This document shows positions 43,016 through 53,135 of a stretch of DNA of 64,000 nucleotides, piece by piece. This DNA is from Dyadobacter psychrophilus (GTDB taxonomy: Bacteria > Bacteroidota > Bacteroidia > Cytophagales > Spirosomataceae), in NCBI RefSeq assembly GCF_900167945.1, contig NZ_FUZA01000001.1, positions 248,001 to 312,000 on the forward strand, in the 5' to 3' direction. The notes under the pieces were generated by a model, which had not been told where the DNA came from, ran no database searches, and saw only the letters and a list, made by a program, of their open reading frames with translations. The position numbers and the translations under genes are program-made. Numbering within the stretch: position 1 is the stretch's first letter; the number at the start of each line of letters is the position of its first letter.

Positions 43016-45253
43016 ATGAATTACCTCGACGAATTCAAAAAGTTTATTTCCAGTCATTACCTTTCGACAGGCGTACGTTTAACCCTTGGCGCGGTTATTC
43101 CGAGCCTTATATTTCAGCATTACGGAATACTTGGCGATATGATTGCGTTTCCGCTTGGCACATTGCTGATCGGCGGAACGGACAATCCAGGACCTTATCA
43201 CAGAAGGCGTAACTCGCTGATTATCGCCATCTTCACTTGTTTCGCAGTCGCTTGTATAACCGGCTATCTCCGGCACATTCACTTTGTTATCTTCCTCGAA
43301 ATCATCGTTTTCGGGATGTTTTTTTCACTGGTCGGCGTGTACGGCAATAGGGTTAATAGCATCGGTCTTATTTCGCTGCTTGTTTTTGTATTTAATATCG
43401 ATGATCATTTAAGCGGTGATCTGGTGTTCAGGACAGCTGCAATCTTTGCGGCCGGCGGGATCTGGTATTTTGTCCTGTTCATGATTTTGCAAAAACTATT
43501 GCCCTATAAACTTATCCAACAGCTTCTGGGCGAGAACTTTGCCGAATTGGGAAAGCTTCTTTCGATAAAGGCTGGATACTATTTTGCAAATCCGGATTAT
43601 GATGAACTGTTTAATAAGATGATCCACCAACAGGTTATCCTCCGCGAAAATCACGAAAACCTTCGGGAAATCCTGTTCAAAACCCGCGAGATTGTTACTG
43701 AGTCCACCAATAAAAGCCGGGTATTGATGCTAATGTTCCTGGATAGCATAGACCTTTTTGAGCGGATACTCAACTCACAGCAAAATTACACCAACCTGCA
43801 CCGGGCTTTTGACCACACCAAAGTGTTGAGGCTTTTTGGCACCTACATTACCTGGCTATCGGATGAAATCAAGCAAATTGGATTAGCCATTCAAAGCGGC
43901 TTTCCCTCCCACTCCAGACACGACCTGGACGAGGCGTTCAACAAGTGCCAGCGGGCATTTGAGACAATGCGCGAGCACAAAATGACGCACGATAACATGG
44001 AAGATTTTATCATGCTGCGCCAAATTCTTAACAGCCTGCAGGATGTTACCGAACGCATTAAAAAATTGCATCGCGCAACCACGTATGACGCAGATGTTAG
44101 TAAGGGATATAAATTGAATGTTGAGGCCGAAAGCTTTATACCAAAACAGGAATATCACCCGCGCATTCTCCTGGATAACCTTTCACTGAAATCAAGTCAT
44201 TTCAGACATGCCGTGCGGGTAACGATCGGGCTTTTGATCGGATACATTATTTCACTTTTCCTGGAAGTAGGCCACGGTTACTGGATACTCCTCACCATTG
44301 TTGTGATCCTGAAACCAGCTTTCAGCATCACCAAACAGCGAAATGTTCAGCGGATCGGCGGGACGCTAGTCGGGGTCTTTTCGGGATTTTTGTTGCTGTA
44401 TCTGATTAATGACGGCACCGCCCTCTTTATCATTATGATGCTTGCTATGATCCTGGCTTACAGTTTTTTAAAGATCAATTATTTCGTCGCTTCAACGACC
44501 ATTACACTATATGTGATCCTTTCCTTCAATTTCCTGAACCCACAGCAAATTACGGCGGTTTTGCAGGATCGCGTGGTGGATACCGTTGTTGGCTCCATGA
44601 TCGCATATGTGATTTCTTCCTACGTCCTGCCGGTTTGGGAGCATACCCAGATTAATCAGTATATCCGGGACGCGCTGAATGCCAACCGTAAATATTTTGA
44701 TGTCGTAGCAGCCAAGTTTACAGGAAAACAATTGGATATCAACGAGTTAAAAATGCTTCGCAAAGATGCGATCATTGCGATGGCCAACCTCTCCGACAAT
44801 TTTCAGAAGATGCTTTCCGAGCCAAAACGGCAGCAGCTCAACATGGAAGAATATCATCAGTTCGTAGCAACGAGCCATATGCTTACATCCTACATTGCCT
44901 CGCTTTCCACATACGCGCAAACATTGGAATATTCAGAGTTTTCGGTGGAATTTGAAGTAATGATCCGACAGATCGACCGGCAGATAAAAGCCGCAACAGA
45001 CATTATAGAAGGAAAGTCAGAAAACAGCTTCGAAATTGCGCGCGAATCTCTGCCTCAGAATATGAAACTGGTGGAATTGCTGGCAAAGCGAAAAAAGGAA
45101 ATTAAAGAAATGGGCATTGAAAAGGCAGATCAGTCACCAGCACGAAAAATGTTGTCCGATTTGAAAACGATCAACGGATTGTTTGAGCTGATCAGCACGA
45201 TAACCATTGATGAAATCAAAATTCTGCAAAAAATTAAACCGGCAAAAACCTAA
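43016..45253 (+). CDS. FUSC-family inner-membrane protein
   Basis: 745 aa with two membrane domains separated by a long soluble helical part: helices in residues ~18-160, soluble ~170-390, then helices at ~395-540 starting HFRHAVRVTIGLLIGYIISLF and another soluble C-terminal tail. The two membrane blocks look alike (STGVRLTLGAVIPSLIFQHYG versus HFRHAVRVTIGLLIGY), as in the internally duplicated FUSC/YccS proteins. Family members act as aromatic-acid or fusaric-acid efflux components. It is first of a probable operon: the OYE gene starts 12 bp after its stop. Confidence 0.83.
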   Translation: MNYLDEFKKFISSHYLSTGVRLTLGAVIPSLIFQHYGILGDMIAFPLGTLLIGGTDNPGPYHRRRNSLIIAIFTCFAVACITGYLRHIHFVIFLEIIVFGMFFSLVGVYGNRVNSIGLISLLVFVFNIDDHLSGDLVFRTAAIFAAGGIWYFVLFMILQKLLPYKLIQQLLGENFAELGKLLSIKAGYYFANPDYDELFNKMIHQQVILRENHENLREILFKTREIVTESTNKSRVLMLMFLDSIDLFERILNSQQNYTNLHRAFDHTKVLRLFGTYITWLSDEIKQIGLAIQSGFPSHSRHDLDEAFNKCQRAFETMREHKMTHDNMEDFIMLRQILNSLQDVTERIKKLHRATTYDADVSKGYKLNVEAESFIPKQEYHPRILLDNLSLKSSHFRHAVRVTIGLLIGYIISLFLEVGHGYWILLTIVVILKPAFSITKQRNVQRIGGTLVGVFSGFLLLYLINDGTALFIIMMLAMILAYSFLKINYFVASTTITLYVILSFNFLNPQQITAVLQDRVVDTVVGSMIAYVISSYVLPVWEHTQINQYIRDALNANRKYFDVVAAKFTGKQLDINELKMLRKDAIIAMANLSDNFQKMLSEPKRQQLNMEEYHQFVATSHMLTSYIASLSTYAQTLEYSEFSVEFEVMIRQIDRQIKAATDIIEGKSENSFEIARESLPQNMKLVELLAKRKKEIKEMGIEKADQSPARKMLSDLKTINGLFELISTITIDEIKILQKIKPAKT

Positions 45254-45264
45254 CATTCAACACA

Positions 45265-46338
45265 ATGTCATCCCGATTATTCACTCCGCTTACAATTAAA
45301 AGCATCACGTTCAAAAACAGGATCGTCGTTTCTCCCATGTGCCAGTATTCCTCTGTGGACGGTTTTGCCAATGACTGGCATCTTGTTCACCTCGGAAGCC
45401 GGGCAGTAGGCGGCGCGGCCTTGCTCATTGCCGAAGCCACTGCGGTTTCCCCAGAGGGCAGGATTTCGCCAGAGGATCTCGGCATTTGGAAAGATGAGCA
45501 TATCGATAAATTAAAACAGATCACTACTTTCATAGAGACCCAGGGCGCGATTCCAGGCATTCAACTAGCGCACGCAGGCAGGAAAGCAAGCACATTTCCT
45601 GCCTGGAAGGGGCGCGGACAAGTGCCTCTGTACCAGGGTGGCTGGCAAACGCTGAGCGCTTCGGCAATTCCGTTTCATGAAAGAGAGGACGCTCCCCTGT
45701 CATTGGACACAGCAGGCATTCAGAAAGTGGTTTCCGACTTTGCAAAAGCAGCAGAGCGGGCACTTAAAGCCGGTTTCAAAGTCATTGAACTTCACGCCGC
45801 GCACGGTTACCTGATCCATCAGTTCCTTTCACCGCTTAGCAATGTACGCACGGACGAATATGGCGGCAACCTGGAAAACCGCGCCCGTTTCTTAATCGAA
45901 ATTATTGATGCTGTTCAAAAAGTTTGGCCTGCCGACTTACCATTGTTTGTGCGCCTGTCCGCAACGGATTGGGCTGAAAATGGATGGGATGAAGAGCAGT
46001 CAGTCGCGTTGGTTAAGCTACTTAAAAACAAGGGTGTAGATCTGATCGACGTGTCAAGCGGCGGACTGGTTGCTCACCAAAAAATCACGATCGGACCTTC
46101 CTATCAAGTTCCTTTTTCCGCAAAAATCAAAAAGGAAACAGGCGCATTGACTGGGACCGTGGGCTTGATCACCGAGGCCAGACAATCAGAGGAAATTTTG
46201 CAAAATGAAGACGCCGATCTGATCATTATGGCGAGAGAAATGCTGCGTGACCCTTATTTCCCGCTGCATGCAGCGCATGAGTTGGGCGAAGACATCTCCT
46301 GGCCCATCCAGTACGACCGCGCAAAGCCAACTAACTAA
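45265..46338 (+). CDS. namA: NADPH dehydrogenase, OYE/YqjM type
   Basis: 357-aa FMN enzyme of the old yellow enzyme class that reduces activated alkenes and quinones with NADPH. The start SRLFTPLTIKSITFKNRIVVSPMCQYSS with its Cys in the PMCQY block is characteristic of the YqjM group, as is the histidine pair in HAAHGYLIHQFLSPLSNVRTDEYGGNLENRARFL, a TIM-barrel FMN site. It follows the FUSC gene by 12 bp and the DMT transporter follows it by 26 bp. The context suggests detoxification plus efflux of the same kind of compound, but this is inference. The symbol reflects family similarity only. Confidence 0.86.
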   Translation: MSSRLFTPLTIKSITFKNRIVVSPMCQYSSVDGFANDWHLVHLGSRAVGGAALLIAEATAVSPEGRISPEDLGIWKDEHIDKLKQITTFIETQGAIPGIQLAHAGRKASTFPAWKGRGQVPLYQGGWQTLSASAIPFHEREDAPLSLDTAGIQKVVSDFAKAAERALKAGFKVIELHAAHGYLIHQFLSPLSNVRTDEYGGNLENRARFLIEIIDAVQKVWPADLPLFVRLSATDWAENGWDEEQSVALVKLLKNKGVDLIDVSSGGLVAHQKITIGPSYQVPFSAKIKKETGALTGTVGLITEARQSEEILQNEDADLIIMAREMLRDPYFPLHAAHELGEDISWPIQYDRAKPTN

Positions 46339-46363
46339 GTCTTTGCCTGAATTTATGTGAATT

Positions 46364-47236
46364 ATGGTGAATCCCCGCGTCGCTCTGCTGATTGGGCTTC
46401 TTAGCATCAGTATTTTTCCTGTTTTGGTGAAATGGGCACCGGTTTCGGGGATATCGTCCGCATTTTACAGGATGTTCTTTGGCTTCCTGTTTTTGCTGCC
46501 TGTCGTCATCTTGAAACGCAAATTTATATGGCCAGAAAAGGATCTTTGGGTCCCTATTACCATATGCGGGATTATTTTTGCAACGGATATTGCCGTTTGG
46601 AATTTATCCATTCATTATTCGAATGCAACGCAAGCCACGCTTTTGACCAATCTCGCGCCCGCATGGGTGGGGATTGGGTCCTTTCTTTTTTTGAATGATA
46701 AACCAAAAGCCAGCTTCTGGATCGGGACCTTTGTTGCTGTGGCAGGAATGGTGGTTTTAATAGGGCCTGAGGCTTTTTTGGAGATGAAACTGGACAAAGG
46801 CTTCGCATTGGCTGTCCTGTCCGGAATGTTGTATGCCTCCTATATGCTGGTTAGCAAATCCATTTTGAACCGCGTGAACATCATGAGTTTTATGACGATC
46901 AACATGGCCGTTTCCAGTATTTACCTGCTTGTAATATGTGTCGTGTTGGGTGAACCTTTATGGCATTTCACTCCTGTGGTATGGAGCGTATTTATCATTC
47001 AAGGATTAATTTGCCAGTTAGTCGGCTGGCTGGCCATTAATTATGCAGTCAAGAAAATGGACGCGATGCGTGTATCGCTCAGCCTGTTAAGTCAGGCTGT
47101 TGTAACAGGGCTGTTAGCCTTGGTTTTTATTGATGAACACATTACCTGGCAAATGATCATTGGCGGGATCATTATCCTTACAGGCATTGCCATTACTTTC
47201 CAGAAATCTCACAATCGCTCCGCAAAGAAAACATAG
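46364..47236 (+). CDS. DMT/EamA-type transporter
   Basis: 290 aa with about ten membrane helices in two repeats; repeat 1 starts LLIGLLSISIFPVLVKWAP and contains ISSAFYRMFFGFLFLLP, repeat 2 begins near residue 140 (LAVLSGMLYASYMLVSKSI). It is the third gene of the FUSC-OYE-DMT run (26-bp gap). Its last 28 bp overlap the convergent gene at 47209, so transcription of one may interfere with the other. The substrate is unknown. Confidence 0.78.
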   Translation: MVNPRVALLIGLLSISIFPVLVKWAPVSGISSAFYRMFFGFLFLLPVVILKRKFIWPEKDLWVPITICGIIFATDIAVWNLSIHYSNATQATLLTNLAPAWVGIGSFLFLNDKPKASFWIGTFVAVAGMVVLIGPEAFLEMKLDKGFALAVLSGMLYASYMLVSKSILNRVNIMSFMTINMAVSSIYLLVICVVLGEPLWHFTPVVWSVFIIQGLICQLVGWLAINYAVKKMDAMRVSLSLLSQAVVTGLLALVFIDEHITWQMIIGGIIILTGIAITFQKSHNRSAKKT

Positions 47237-47694
47237 GCCCAAACTGCCGTAAGCGCAAACACGAAATGGGCCAGGAATAATGTCAGAAGATACGATTTAA
47301 GGTCGACATCGGGTGGGAATGGATGCACCGCGAAAAAAGTTGACCAGAATATGACAGCTAAAATTCCGCTCGCAAAACCCAGAATCAGGCCGTTGAGAAA
47401 ATCGGGATGGCCTACTCCGAGAAACCACAGGATATGGTAGCACAACACAAATCCGATCCCAATGATATAATGTGCCACAATGCCTGTAAAAATAGCCGTT
47501 TTGCTTTCCGACAAGCCCCGGTCGTCCGTGGTTTGGCAAGTGATCATTGTGCCTAATATTTTGGTCACTTTCATTACTTTATCTGTAATGAAAGTCATTC
47601 CATACATAACGAGCGTCATCACGGCTGTGCCGATAATTCCGGACGCAGCAATGACAGCAAGCCATTCAGCCTTGGGTAATATCTGATCGTTCAT
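47209..47694 (-). CDS. Small four-helix membrane protein, unknown family
   Basis: 161 aa with four probable membrane helices (about residues 12-35, 68-90, 96-118 and 134-157). Loops carry few charges, apart from the basic and acidic KVTKILGTMITCQTTDDRGLSESK between helices 1 and 2. I do not recognise a family. Its 3' end overlaps the convergent DMT gene by 28 bp. It lies 54 bp downstream of the PAS kinase gene on the same strand, so it could be co-transcribed with the response regulator and kinase, possibly as an effector, but that is only positional. Confidence 0.55.
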   Translation of the reverse strand: MNDQILPKAEWLAVIAASGIIGTAVMTLVMYGMTFITDKVMKVTKILGTMITCQTTDDRGLSESKTAIFTGIVAHYIIGIGFVLCYHILWFLGVGHPDFLNGLILGFASGILAVIFWSTFFAVHPFPPDVDLKSYLLTLFLAHFVFALTAVWAYVFFAERL

Positions 47695-47748
47695 GGAGGA
47701 TATAATTTCGTCTTACAATTTTCCGCTATAAGAATTATACCAACTCAA

Positions 47749-49833
47749 TCAGACTGGCAGGTAAATGATGAAGGTTGAGCCAATTCCCGGTTTGCCTATT
47801 GCATCAATAAGCCCTTTGTGGTTTTCAACAATTTTTTTGCAAATCGCCAGACCAATACCGGTGCCCTCATACGTACTTCGATTGTGCAGCCGCTGAAAAA
47901 CCTGGAAAATCCGGTCCTTGAACTGTGGATCGAAGCCAATCCCGTTATCCGAAAAAGAAAGATACTGATAAGTCAAATGTGCTTCGGCACCATTCAGAGG
48001 AATCAGTTCTCCCGATATCAGTCCTGAGCGGATGGTGATAACAGGGTCCGTTTCCTGTTTGGTAAATTTAACCGCATTAGCGATCAGATTTGTGAAAAGC
48101 TGTTCAAACTGATACTCAATAACATTCCAGACCGGAAGATCGTCTCTAATGATCCGGGCATTAGTTTGCTGGATCGTATCACCCAGCTGTTCTTTCACAT
48201 TTTGCAGAACAACATTTAAATCAACTTTTTCAAAATGCTTTTCAACTGCATTGGCACGGGAAAATGCCAGCAAATCCACAATTAGCTGTTGCATACGCGT
48301 AGACGAAGCCTGCATACGCCTGAAATAATCTTTACCGCGATCGGAGAGATTTTCGTTTTCAGTTTCCAGGATCCTCGTCGCAAAAGTCTGGATCTTGCGC
48401 AATGGCTCTTGCAGATCATGACTGGCCACATAGGCAAATTGCGCAAGCTCCATATTCGTTTTGACAAGTTCGCTATTGGCAATGGTCAGTTCCTTGGTGC
48501 GAAGCTGAACCTGAGATTCGAGTTCATCAGCTAATGTCCTGTATTTATCCTCACTGATTTTTAATGCAAGCTCATCTTCTTTCCGGTCCGTAATGTCCAT
48601 CATTGTCCCCAGCATCCTGTGTGGGCGATGGTTCTCGTCATACAAGATCTTTCCCTGCGTCCTGATCCAATGGATAGTATTATCCGGATGAATAATGCGC
48701 GCTTCGTAGTAGTATGTGCCTGTTTGAAGCGCCATTTCGAAAGCTTTTTCCACCACAGTTTTTCTATCCTCAGGATGGACCAGATCGCGCATTTGCTGGT
48801 GAGTGAGAAGCTTCGTTTCTTCAAAACCAAAAATGGCGGCCAGGCGACCTGAGTAAATAATATGCTTCGTGTTCAGATCCAGGTCCCAGGTTGCCAGCTG
48901 CGTTCCATCTGTTGCAAGGGATAATCTTTCCGCAGCCTCCGAAATCTGCTTACGGAATGTCACTTTGTCCGTAACATCATTCAGGGACACCATAATGCCC
49001 GAAACTTCGTCCTCTGTTTCGAATATGGGCGCATATTGGAAATCTACATAATGCTCTTTCAGCCCATCGTTTCCATTGATGAGGATAGAGGCCTCGTTAT
49101 CACGATACAACTTACCGCTTTGGTAAGCATCGTGAAGGATTTTTCCTAAATTCTGACTTTCAAGCTCGGGAAAAACATCAAACAACCGTTGCCCCACCAC
49201 TTCATATAATTCCCTTCCCCATAAATTTTTCAGCATACTTTCATTTGCAATGCTGATCACAAAGTCGGGGCCTTTTAATATGGCTTTTGCAAATTGCGAC
49301 TGCGTAACCAATGTCCGGAACTGGTTTTCGCTGCGTTCGAGGCGATGCTTGGCCAGAACCTGCTGGGTTACTTCAGTAGCAACCACAAAAATCCCGGAAA
49401 TTTCTCCGGAATCTTCTATAAGGGGCTGATATACAAAGTTAAAGTAACACTGCTCACGCTTGCCGAAGCGCTTAATGGTTACTTCAAACTCATTGCCATT
49501 ATAGGGGATCGCCGTTGTAAGCACCCTGTTAAGGATGTCCTCAATGGAATTCCGGACTTCGGGAAGAGACTCAAACAGCGGCTTGTTGACAAATTCATCC
49601 TCTCGTTTGTCCACGATACTGAGATACGTATCGTTGGCCATTTCAACAAAAAAATCAGGTCCGCGCAGGATTGTGATCCCTACCGGCGCCTGCCTCATTG
49701 TGTTTCTGAACTTGCTTTCGCTATCGTTTACGCTGGTTTGCGTATTTTGAGAATTTGTGTTGATAACACTTTTACCTGAACCCGTTTCCTGCTGTAAATT
49801 GTCCACTAGCTTTCTTATGGAAGATCTTTGCAA
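47749..49833 (-). CDS. Soluble multi-PAS histidine kinase
   Basis: 694 aa without membrane helices. Three PAS domains can be seen: ~44-160 (FRNTMRQAPVGITILRGPDF), ~170-290 (NQFRTLVTQSQFAKAILKGPDF) and ~303-420 (LSLATDGTQLATWDL with a PAC-like YYEARIIHPDNTIHWIRTQG). A coiled linker leads to the HisKA domain with H472 (FAYVASHDLQEPLRKIQ), then N-box NLIANAVKFTK, G1 FSDNGIGFDPQF and G2 GTGIGLAICKKI. This phytochrome-type H-box fits kinases that work with Rcp1-like single-domain regulators, one of which is encoded 23 bp upstream and is probably co-transcribed. Confidence 0.9.
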   Translation of the reverse strand: MQRSSIRKLVDNLQQETGSGKSVINTNSQNTQTSVNDSESKFRNTMRQAPVGITILRGPDFFVEMANDTYLSIVDKREDEFVNKPLFESLPEVRNSIEDILNRVLTTAIPYNGNEFEVTIKRFGKREQCYFNFVYQPLIEDSGEISGIFVVATEVTQQVLAKHRLERSENQFRTLVTQSQFAKAILKGPDFVISIANESMLKNLWGRELYEVVGQRLFDVFPELESQNLGKILHDAYQSGKLYRDNEASILINGNDGLKEHYVDFQYAPIFETEDEVSGIMVSLNDVTDKVTFRKQISEAAERLSLATDGTQLATWDLDLNTKHIIYSGRLAAIFGFEETKLLTHQQMRDLVHPEDRKTVVEKAFEMALQTGTYYYEARIIHPDNTIHWIRTQGKILYDENHRPHRMLGTMMDITDRKEDELALKISEDKYRTLADELESQVQLRTKELTIANSELVKTNMELAQFAYVASHDLQEPLRKIQTFATRILETENENLSDRGKDYFRRMQASSTRMQQLIVDLLAFSRANAVEKHFEKVDLNVVLQNVKEQLGDTIQQTNARIIRDDLPVWNVIEYQFEQLFTNLIANAVKFTKQETDPVITIRSGLISGELIPLNGAEAHLTYQYLSFSDNGIGFDPQFKDRIFQVFQRLHNRSTYEGTGIGLAICKKIVENHKGLIDAIGKPGIGSTFIIYLPV

Positions 49834-49856
49834 ATTTAGGAGGTGAACATTCAGGA

Positions 49857-50306
49857 TTAATATTGGTAATAAAAATTTTCGGCAACCGGCTTCCAGCTGT
49901 GCTTTGTCCAGTCTATATCGAGAATTTGCTTGATCGCCTGCTTCAATTTCGGAAAAGAACCCGGTTTTCTGATAAAATAGTTGGCACCTTGCTCATGCAC
50001 TTTCCTCACCATTTCTTCCTGGCCTGTTGTCGAGAATATTACCACAGGAATGCGTTCCCACGCTTTTGTGCTCCTGATCAGTTCAAGACATTCAAATCCG
50101 TTCTTTCTTGGCATGTTAAGATCGAGAAAAATAACGTCGGGCGGAGGGGGAACGGTCGTTTCCATCAAATTGATCAGTTCGACCCCATCATTCGCCGTAG
50201 TAAGTTCCGTTGATGTGCTCACCTCTCTCAATGCATCTTCGAACAGCATGCAGTCATCCGCATCGTCGTCAGCAAGGAAAATCGTTTTATTTGGTTTTGC
50301 GCTCAT
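49857..50306 (-). CDS. Rcp1-type single-domain response regulator
   Basis: 149 aa consisting of a receiver domain alone. The acidic pocket is LADDDADD near residues 11-18, the phosphorylation site is D62 in VIFLDLNMPRKNG, T is in VIFSTTGQEE and K in FIRKPGSF. The long loop before the Asp strand (PPPPDVIFLDLNMP) is typical of Rcp1 regulators of phytochrome-like kinases. It has no output domain, so it likely signals by protein contact. It lies 23 bp upstream of the multi-PAS kinase gene and is probably its partner. Confidence 0.9.
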   Translation of the reverse strand: MSAKPNKTIFLADDDADDCMLFEDALREVSTSTELTTANDGVELINLMETTVPPPPDVIFLDLNMPRKNGFECLELIRSTKAWERIPVVIFSTTGQEEMVRKVHEQGANYFIRKPGSFPKLKQAIKQILDIDWTKHSWKPVAENFYYQY

Positions 50307-50438
50307 AATCCGGTTTTAAATTCTCTGATTAACATTATTTACTGGCTTACGACAGACTTAGAGGATTTTTTTCGTTTATTGCTAGCCGAATAGTAAGACA
50401 AGTTATAGAAAAATTACCGTTTAATAAAATTTCCAAAA

Positions 50439-52910
50439 TTAAAATTCGCCCTCGACACCCTCTTTTGGTTTCTTTTTAGCCTGGTGCAACCTGTAATTCA
50501 AAGTCAGGTTAATCTGCCTTCTGCGGCCTTGAGAATTGTTCACTGTGTAAAAATTGGCTCCCTCGATCACGGACCTGAATTTGCGCGAATTGAAAACGTC
50601 AATCACGCTTAATGTTAGCGTACCATTGTTTTTGAGGATGTCACGACTAGCCGCCAGATCCAGTGTTGCCATGGCTTTCCGCTTACCCTGTGGCGTTTGC
50701 TGCGGTGCTTCATAATTGCCCCTCAACTGAACATCTGTGTTCTTCCATAATGTAAAGCGCGACATCATCCGGACAAACCAGCTGTAAGTATCGCTCTGGA
50801 AATCCTCATCCAAACCAGTTCCATCCGTGATAGCCCGGAAAAAATTGACGCTGCCATCCAGTTTCCACCACTGATACGGCGTAAAAGAGCTTGTGAATTC
50901 CGCTCCGTAAGCATCTTCTGTTCCCAGGTTTTCGGGACGCGTGTAAGAACTTCCGTCCTCCTGAACCCTCCTGATGCTTGTGATCTTCCCATTTGTGTGG
51001 CGGTAATAAAGCGAGGAGGTCAGCGAACCTTTGGCCATGTATTTAATGTGTCCGAGTTCAAATGCATTTGTGAATTCAGGATTGAGGTCCGGATTTCCGC
51101 TCCAATAGTTACGGTTATCACTATAAGTTGCGAACGGGCTCAGATCATTATATTGCGGCCGGCGAACGCGGCGGCTGAAACTCAGCTGGAATGCATTCTG
51201 TTTGGCAAAATCATAAGTGACATGGACGCTGGGGAAAAGGTTGGCATAATTGCGTTCATTCACCTCTTTCGTTTGTTTCAACTCCGTGGTAACACCCGTC
51301 CATTCTGCGCGCAAACCTGCCTGATAAGAAAATTTACCGGTCTTATTTCCGACAATCCCATAAGCTGCGTTGATGTTTTCTTCGTACAAAAAGTCATTGG
51401 TAAGGTTTGGCAAAGTGACCCATCCTTCGCTTGTTTCCTGCGTTACGGTGTAGTCATTGGTCATATCACGCGAACTGCTTCTTGCTCCTGCTTCAAATTT
51501 GCCATCCTTGCCAAACGGATGCACATAATCCACCTGAAAAAGCAACTGTTTCTCGGTTTCGTAATTTACAGCACGCTGCAGCAATGGCGGAATATCCGAA
51601 GGGCTTCCGTCAGGCCTGAAAACATTCTCGCGATAATACTGGTCCGAGTTTTCCCAATTGTCGAGATAGCGAACGTCCGCTGTAAACTCCTGCCCTTTTT
51701 TGTTGAATGTCTTTTTATATGTGATCGAATATTCGGAATTTGGTTCCGTTTCCGTCTCATCCTGCGTCCGGTTTGTATAGCTCGTCAGGTTGTTGACACT
51801 TGTCAGATAATCCCTGTATTTTAATGTTGAAAACCGCTTTCCCTTGCTTGTACGCCATGTATACGAGCCAGTCAGAATATTTTTTGGATTAAAATAATAA
51901 TCAATTCCGCCGCGGGCGCTGTTGTTCATCCCTTTCAGATTAGAAGTCATATCCCGCTCCATAATAAAGGTTGAATCGTTGCGGTAGAGCTCCTGATAGA
52001 GATAATTTTTGCCTGGTGTATTCCGGTAAGACAATGTGTAATTGATAAAGAAATTCAGGTTTTTCCGGCGGTAGTTTACATTTGCAGCCGCTCCGTAGTT
52101 CGTGGGATAACCTGTGATAATGTCAAATGAGCCGTTAATGCCCTCTTTTCTTTCTTTTTTCAAAACAATATTAATAACCCCGCCCATTCCCTCAGCTTCG
52201 TAGCGGGCCGAAGGATTGGTAATGATCTCCACGCGTTCGATCATGCTTCCCTGCAATTGCTGCAATCCGCTTGCGCCCTTGATACTAACCAAACCTGAGG
52301 GTTTACCGTCTATTAATATACGTACATTTCCACTTCCCCGGAGGCTGACATTGCCTTCCACGTCCACAGCAACTGACGGAATGTTGGTGAGGATATCCAC
52401 CCCGGTCCCACCCGCATTAGCAAGATCTTTTCCGACATTAAAAATCTTTTTGTCAAGTGATAATTCCATCGAGCTTTTTTCCGCCTGGACAGTAACCTCA
52501 TCCAGTGTTTTTGCCGAACCCGAAACTTTGATCGTGCCAATGTTCAATGGCGAAGTGCCTGAGGTGACTTTGATATTTTGTGTGATCTGCGGTTTATAGC
52601 CGATAAATTCAGACAAAGCATAATAGGAGCCTGCCACAATATCAACCACAAATCCGCCGGTTTCGTCCGTGATCGCACCCGCTGTGAACGTGCTGTCAGC
52701 AGTCCTGAAAAGCCTTATACTCGCATAACCAAGCGGGCTATCGTTCTGACTGTCAACGATTTTACCAACAACCGACAATTTATTCGCAGTTTGCGCAAGC
52801 AATGGCTGACAGCCGCAAATAGTCATGAATAACAAACCCAATCCGGCAAATGTATACGTTACCGCTGCCCTACCGAGCCCTCTTGCTGCAATGCTGCTTT
52901 TAATAGCCAT
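50439..52910 (-). CDS. TonB-dependent outer-membrane receptor
   Basis: 823 aa. A signal peptide ends LLAQT near residue 40. Residues ~44-125 form a carboxypeptidase-regulatory-like beta domain (VVGKIVDSQNDSPLGYASIRLF), the plug is ~140-235 (VTVQAEKSSMELSLDKKIF, VSLRGSGNVRILIDGKPSG) and the rest is the 22-strand barrel of the outer-membrane beta-barrel group 3 type, ending NLTLNYRLHQ. Such receptors import or bind iron complexes, peptides or glycans with TonB energy. There is no SusD partner, so it is not a PUL pair. A -7 element precedes it at 52954-52961. Confidence 0.88.
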   Translation of the reverse strand: MAIKSSIAARGLGRAAVTYTFAGLGLLFMTICGCQPLLAQTANKLSVVGKIVDSQNDSPLGYASIRLFRTADSTFTAGAITDETGGFVVDIVAGSYYALSEFIGYKPQITQNIKVTSGTSPLNIGTIKVSGSAKTLDEVTVQAEKSSMELSLDKKIFNVGKDLANAGGTGVDILTNIPSVAVDVEGNVSLRGSGNVRILIDGKPSGLVSIKGASGLQQLQGSMIERVEIITNPSARYEAEGMGGVINIVLKKERKEGINGSFDIITGYPTNYGAAANVNYRRKNLNFFINYTLSYRNTPGKNYLYQELYRNDSTFIMERDMTSNLKGMNNSARGGIDYYFNPKNILTGSYTWRTSKGKRFSTLKYRDYLTSVNNLTSYTNRTQDETETEPNSEYSITYKKTFNKKGQEFTADVRYLDNWENSDQYYRENVFRPDGSPSDIPPLLQRAVNYETEKQLLFQVDYVHPFGKDGKFEAGARSSSRDMTNDYTVTQETSEGWVTLPNLTNDFLYEENINAAYGIVGNKTGKFSYQAGLRAEWTGVTTELKQTKEVNERNYANLFPSVHVTYDFAKQNAFQLSFSRRVRRPQYNDLSPFATYSDNRNYWSGNPDLNPEFTNAFELGHIKYMAKGSLTSSLYYRHTNGKITSIRRVQEDGSSYTRPENLGTEDAYGAEFTSSFTPYQWWKLDGSVNFFRAITDGTGLDEDFQSDTYSWFVRMMSRFTLWKNTDVQLRGNYEAPQQTPQGKRKAMATLDLAASRDILKNNGTLTLSVIDVFNSRKFRSVIEGANFYTVNNSQGRRRQINLTLNYRLHQAKKKPKEGVEGEF

Positions 52911-52953
52911 TATAAATTTTTGTAAGCGTTTTGTCGATATTCCTTTTTTTGTA

Positions 52954-52961
52954 CAAATATA
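52954..52961 (-). promoter_or_regulatory. -7 element of the TonB-receptor gene
   Basis: The minus strand reads TATATTTG, matching TAnnTTTG, 43 bp before the ATG at 52910. No TTG -33 element was seen. The following TAC makes a GTACAAATA similarity to the ftnA dyad, but only one half-site. Confidence 0.5.
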
Positions 52962-53097
52962 GAAACCTATTTTCTCATTGTTTTACTCTACTAAGTTACT
53001 GGACAGACGAATAATTGCGGCACTCACCAGGACGGGCGGAAGCATATCAAAAGGAGTTGAGTTTAAAGCGAATCAAAGTTATTCCGGATGGGTTATC

Positions 53098-53105
53098 TAA
53101 CTTTG
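53098..53105 (+). promoter_or_regulatory. -7 element of the MATE gene
   Basis: TAACTTTG matches TAnnTTTG, 30 bp before the ATG at 53136 and inside the longer frame from 53088, which supports the later start. Confidence 0.5.
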
Positions 53106-53135
53106 CAGTCTTTTTTAGCATCTGTTAGCAAGTCC

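Noticed and set aside
50997..51824. 275-codon frame opposite the TonB-receptor gene
   Set aside because: Antisense shadow of a clear outer-membrane receptor gene; no independent motif.
52951..52959. ftnA-type half-site GTACAAATA before the TonB receptor
   Set aside because: Only one half-site, and the match is largely explained by the -7 element TATATTTG followed by TAC.
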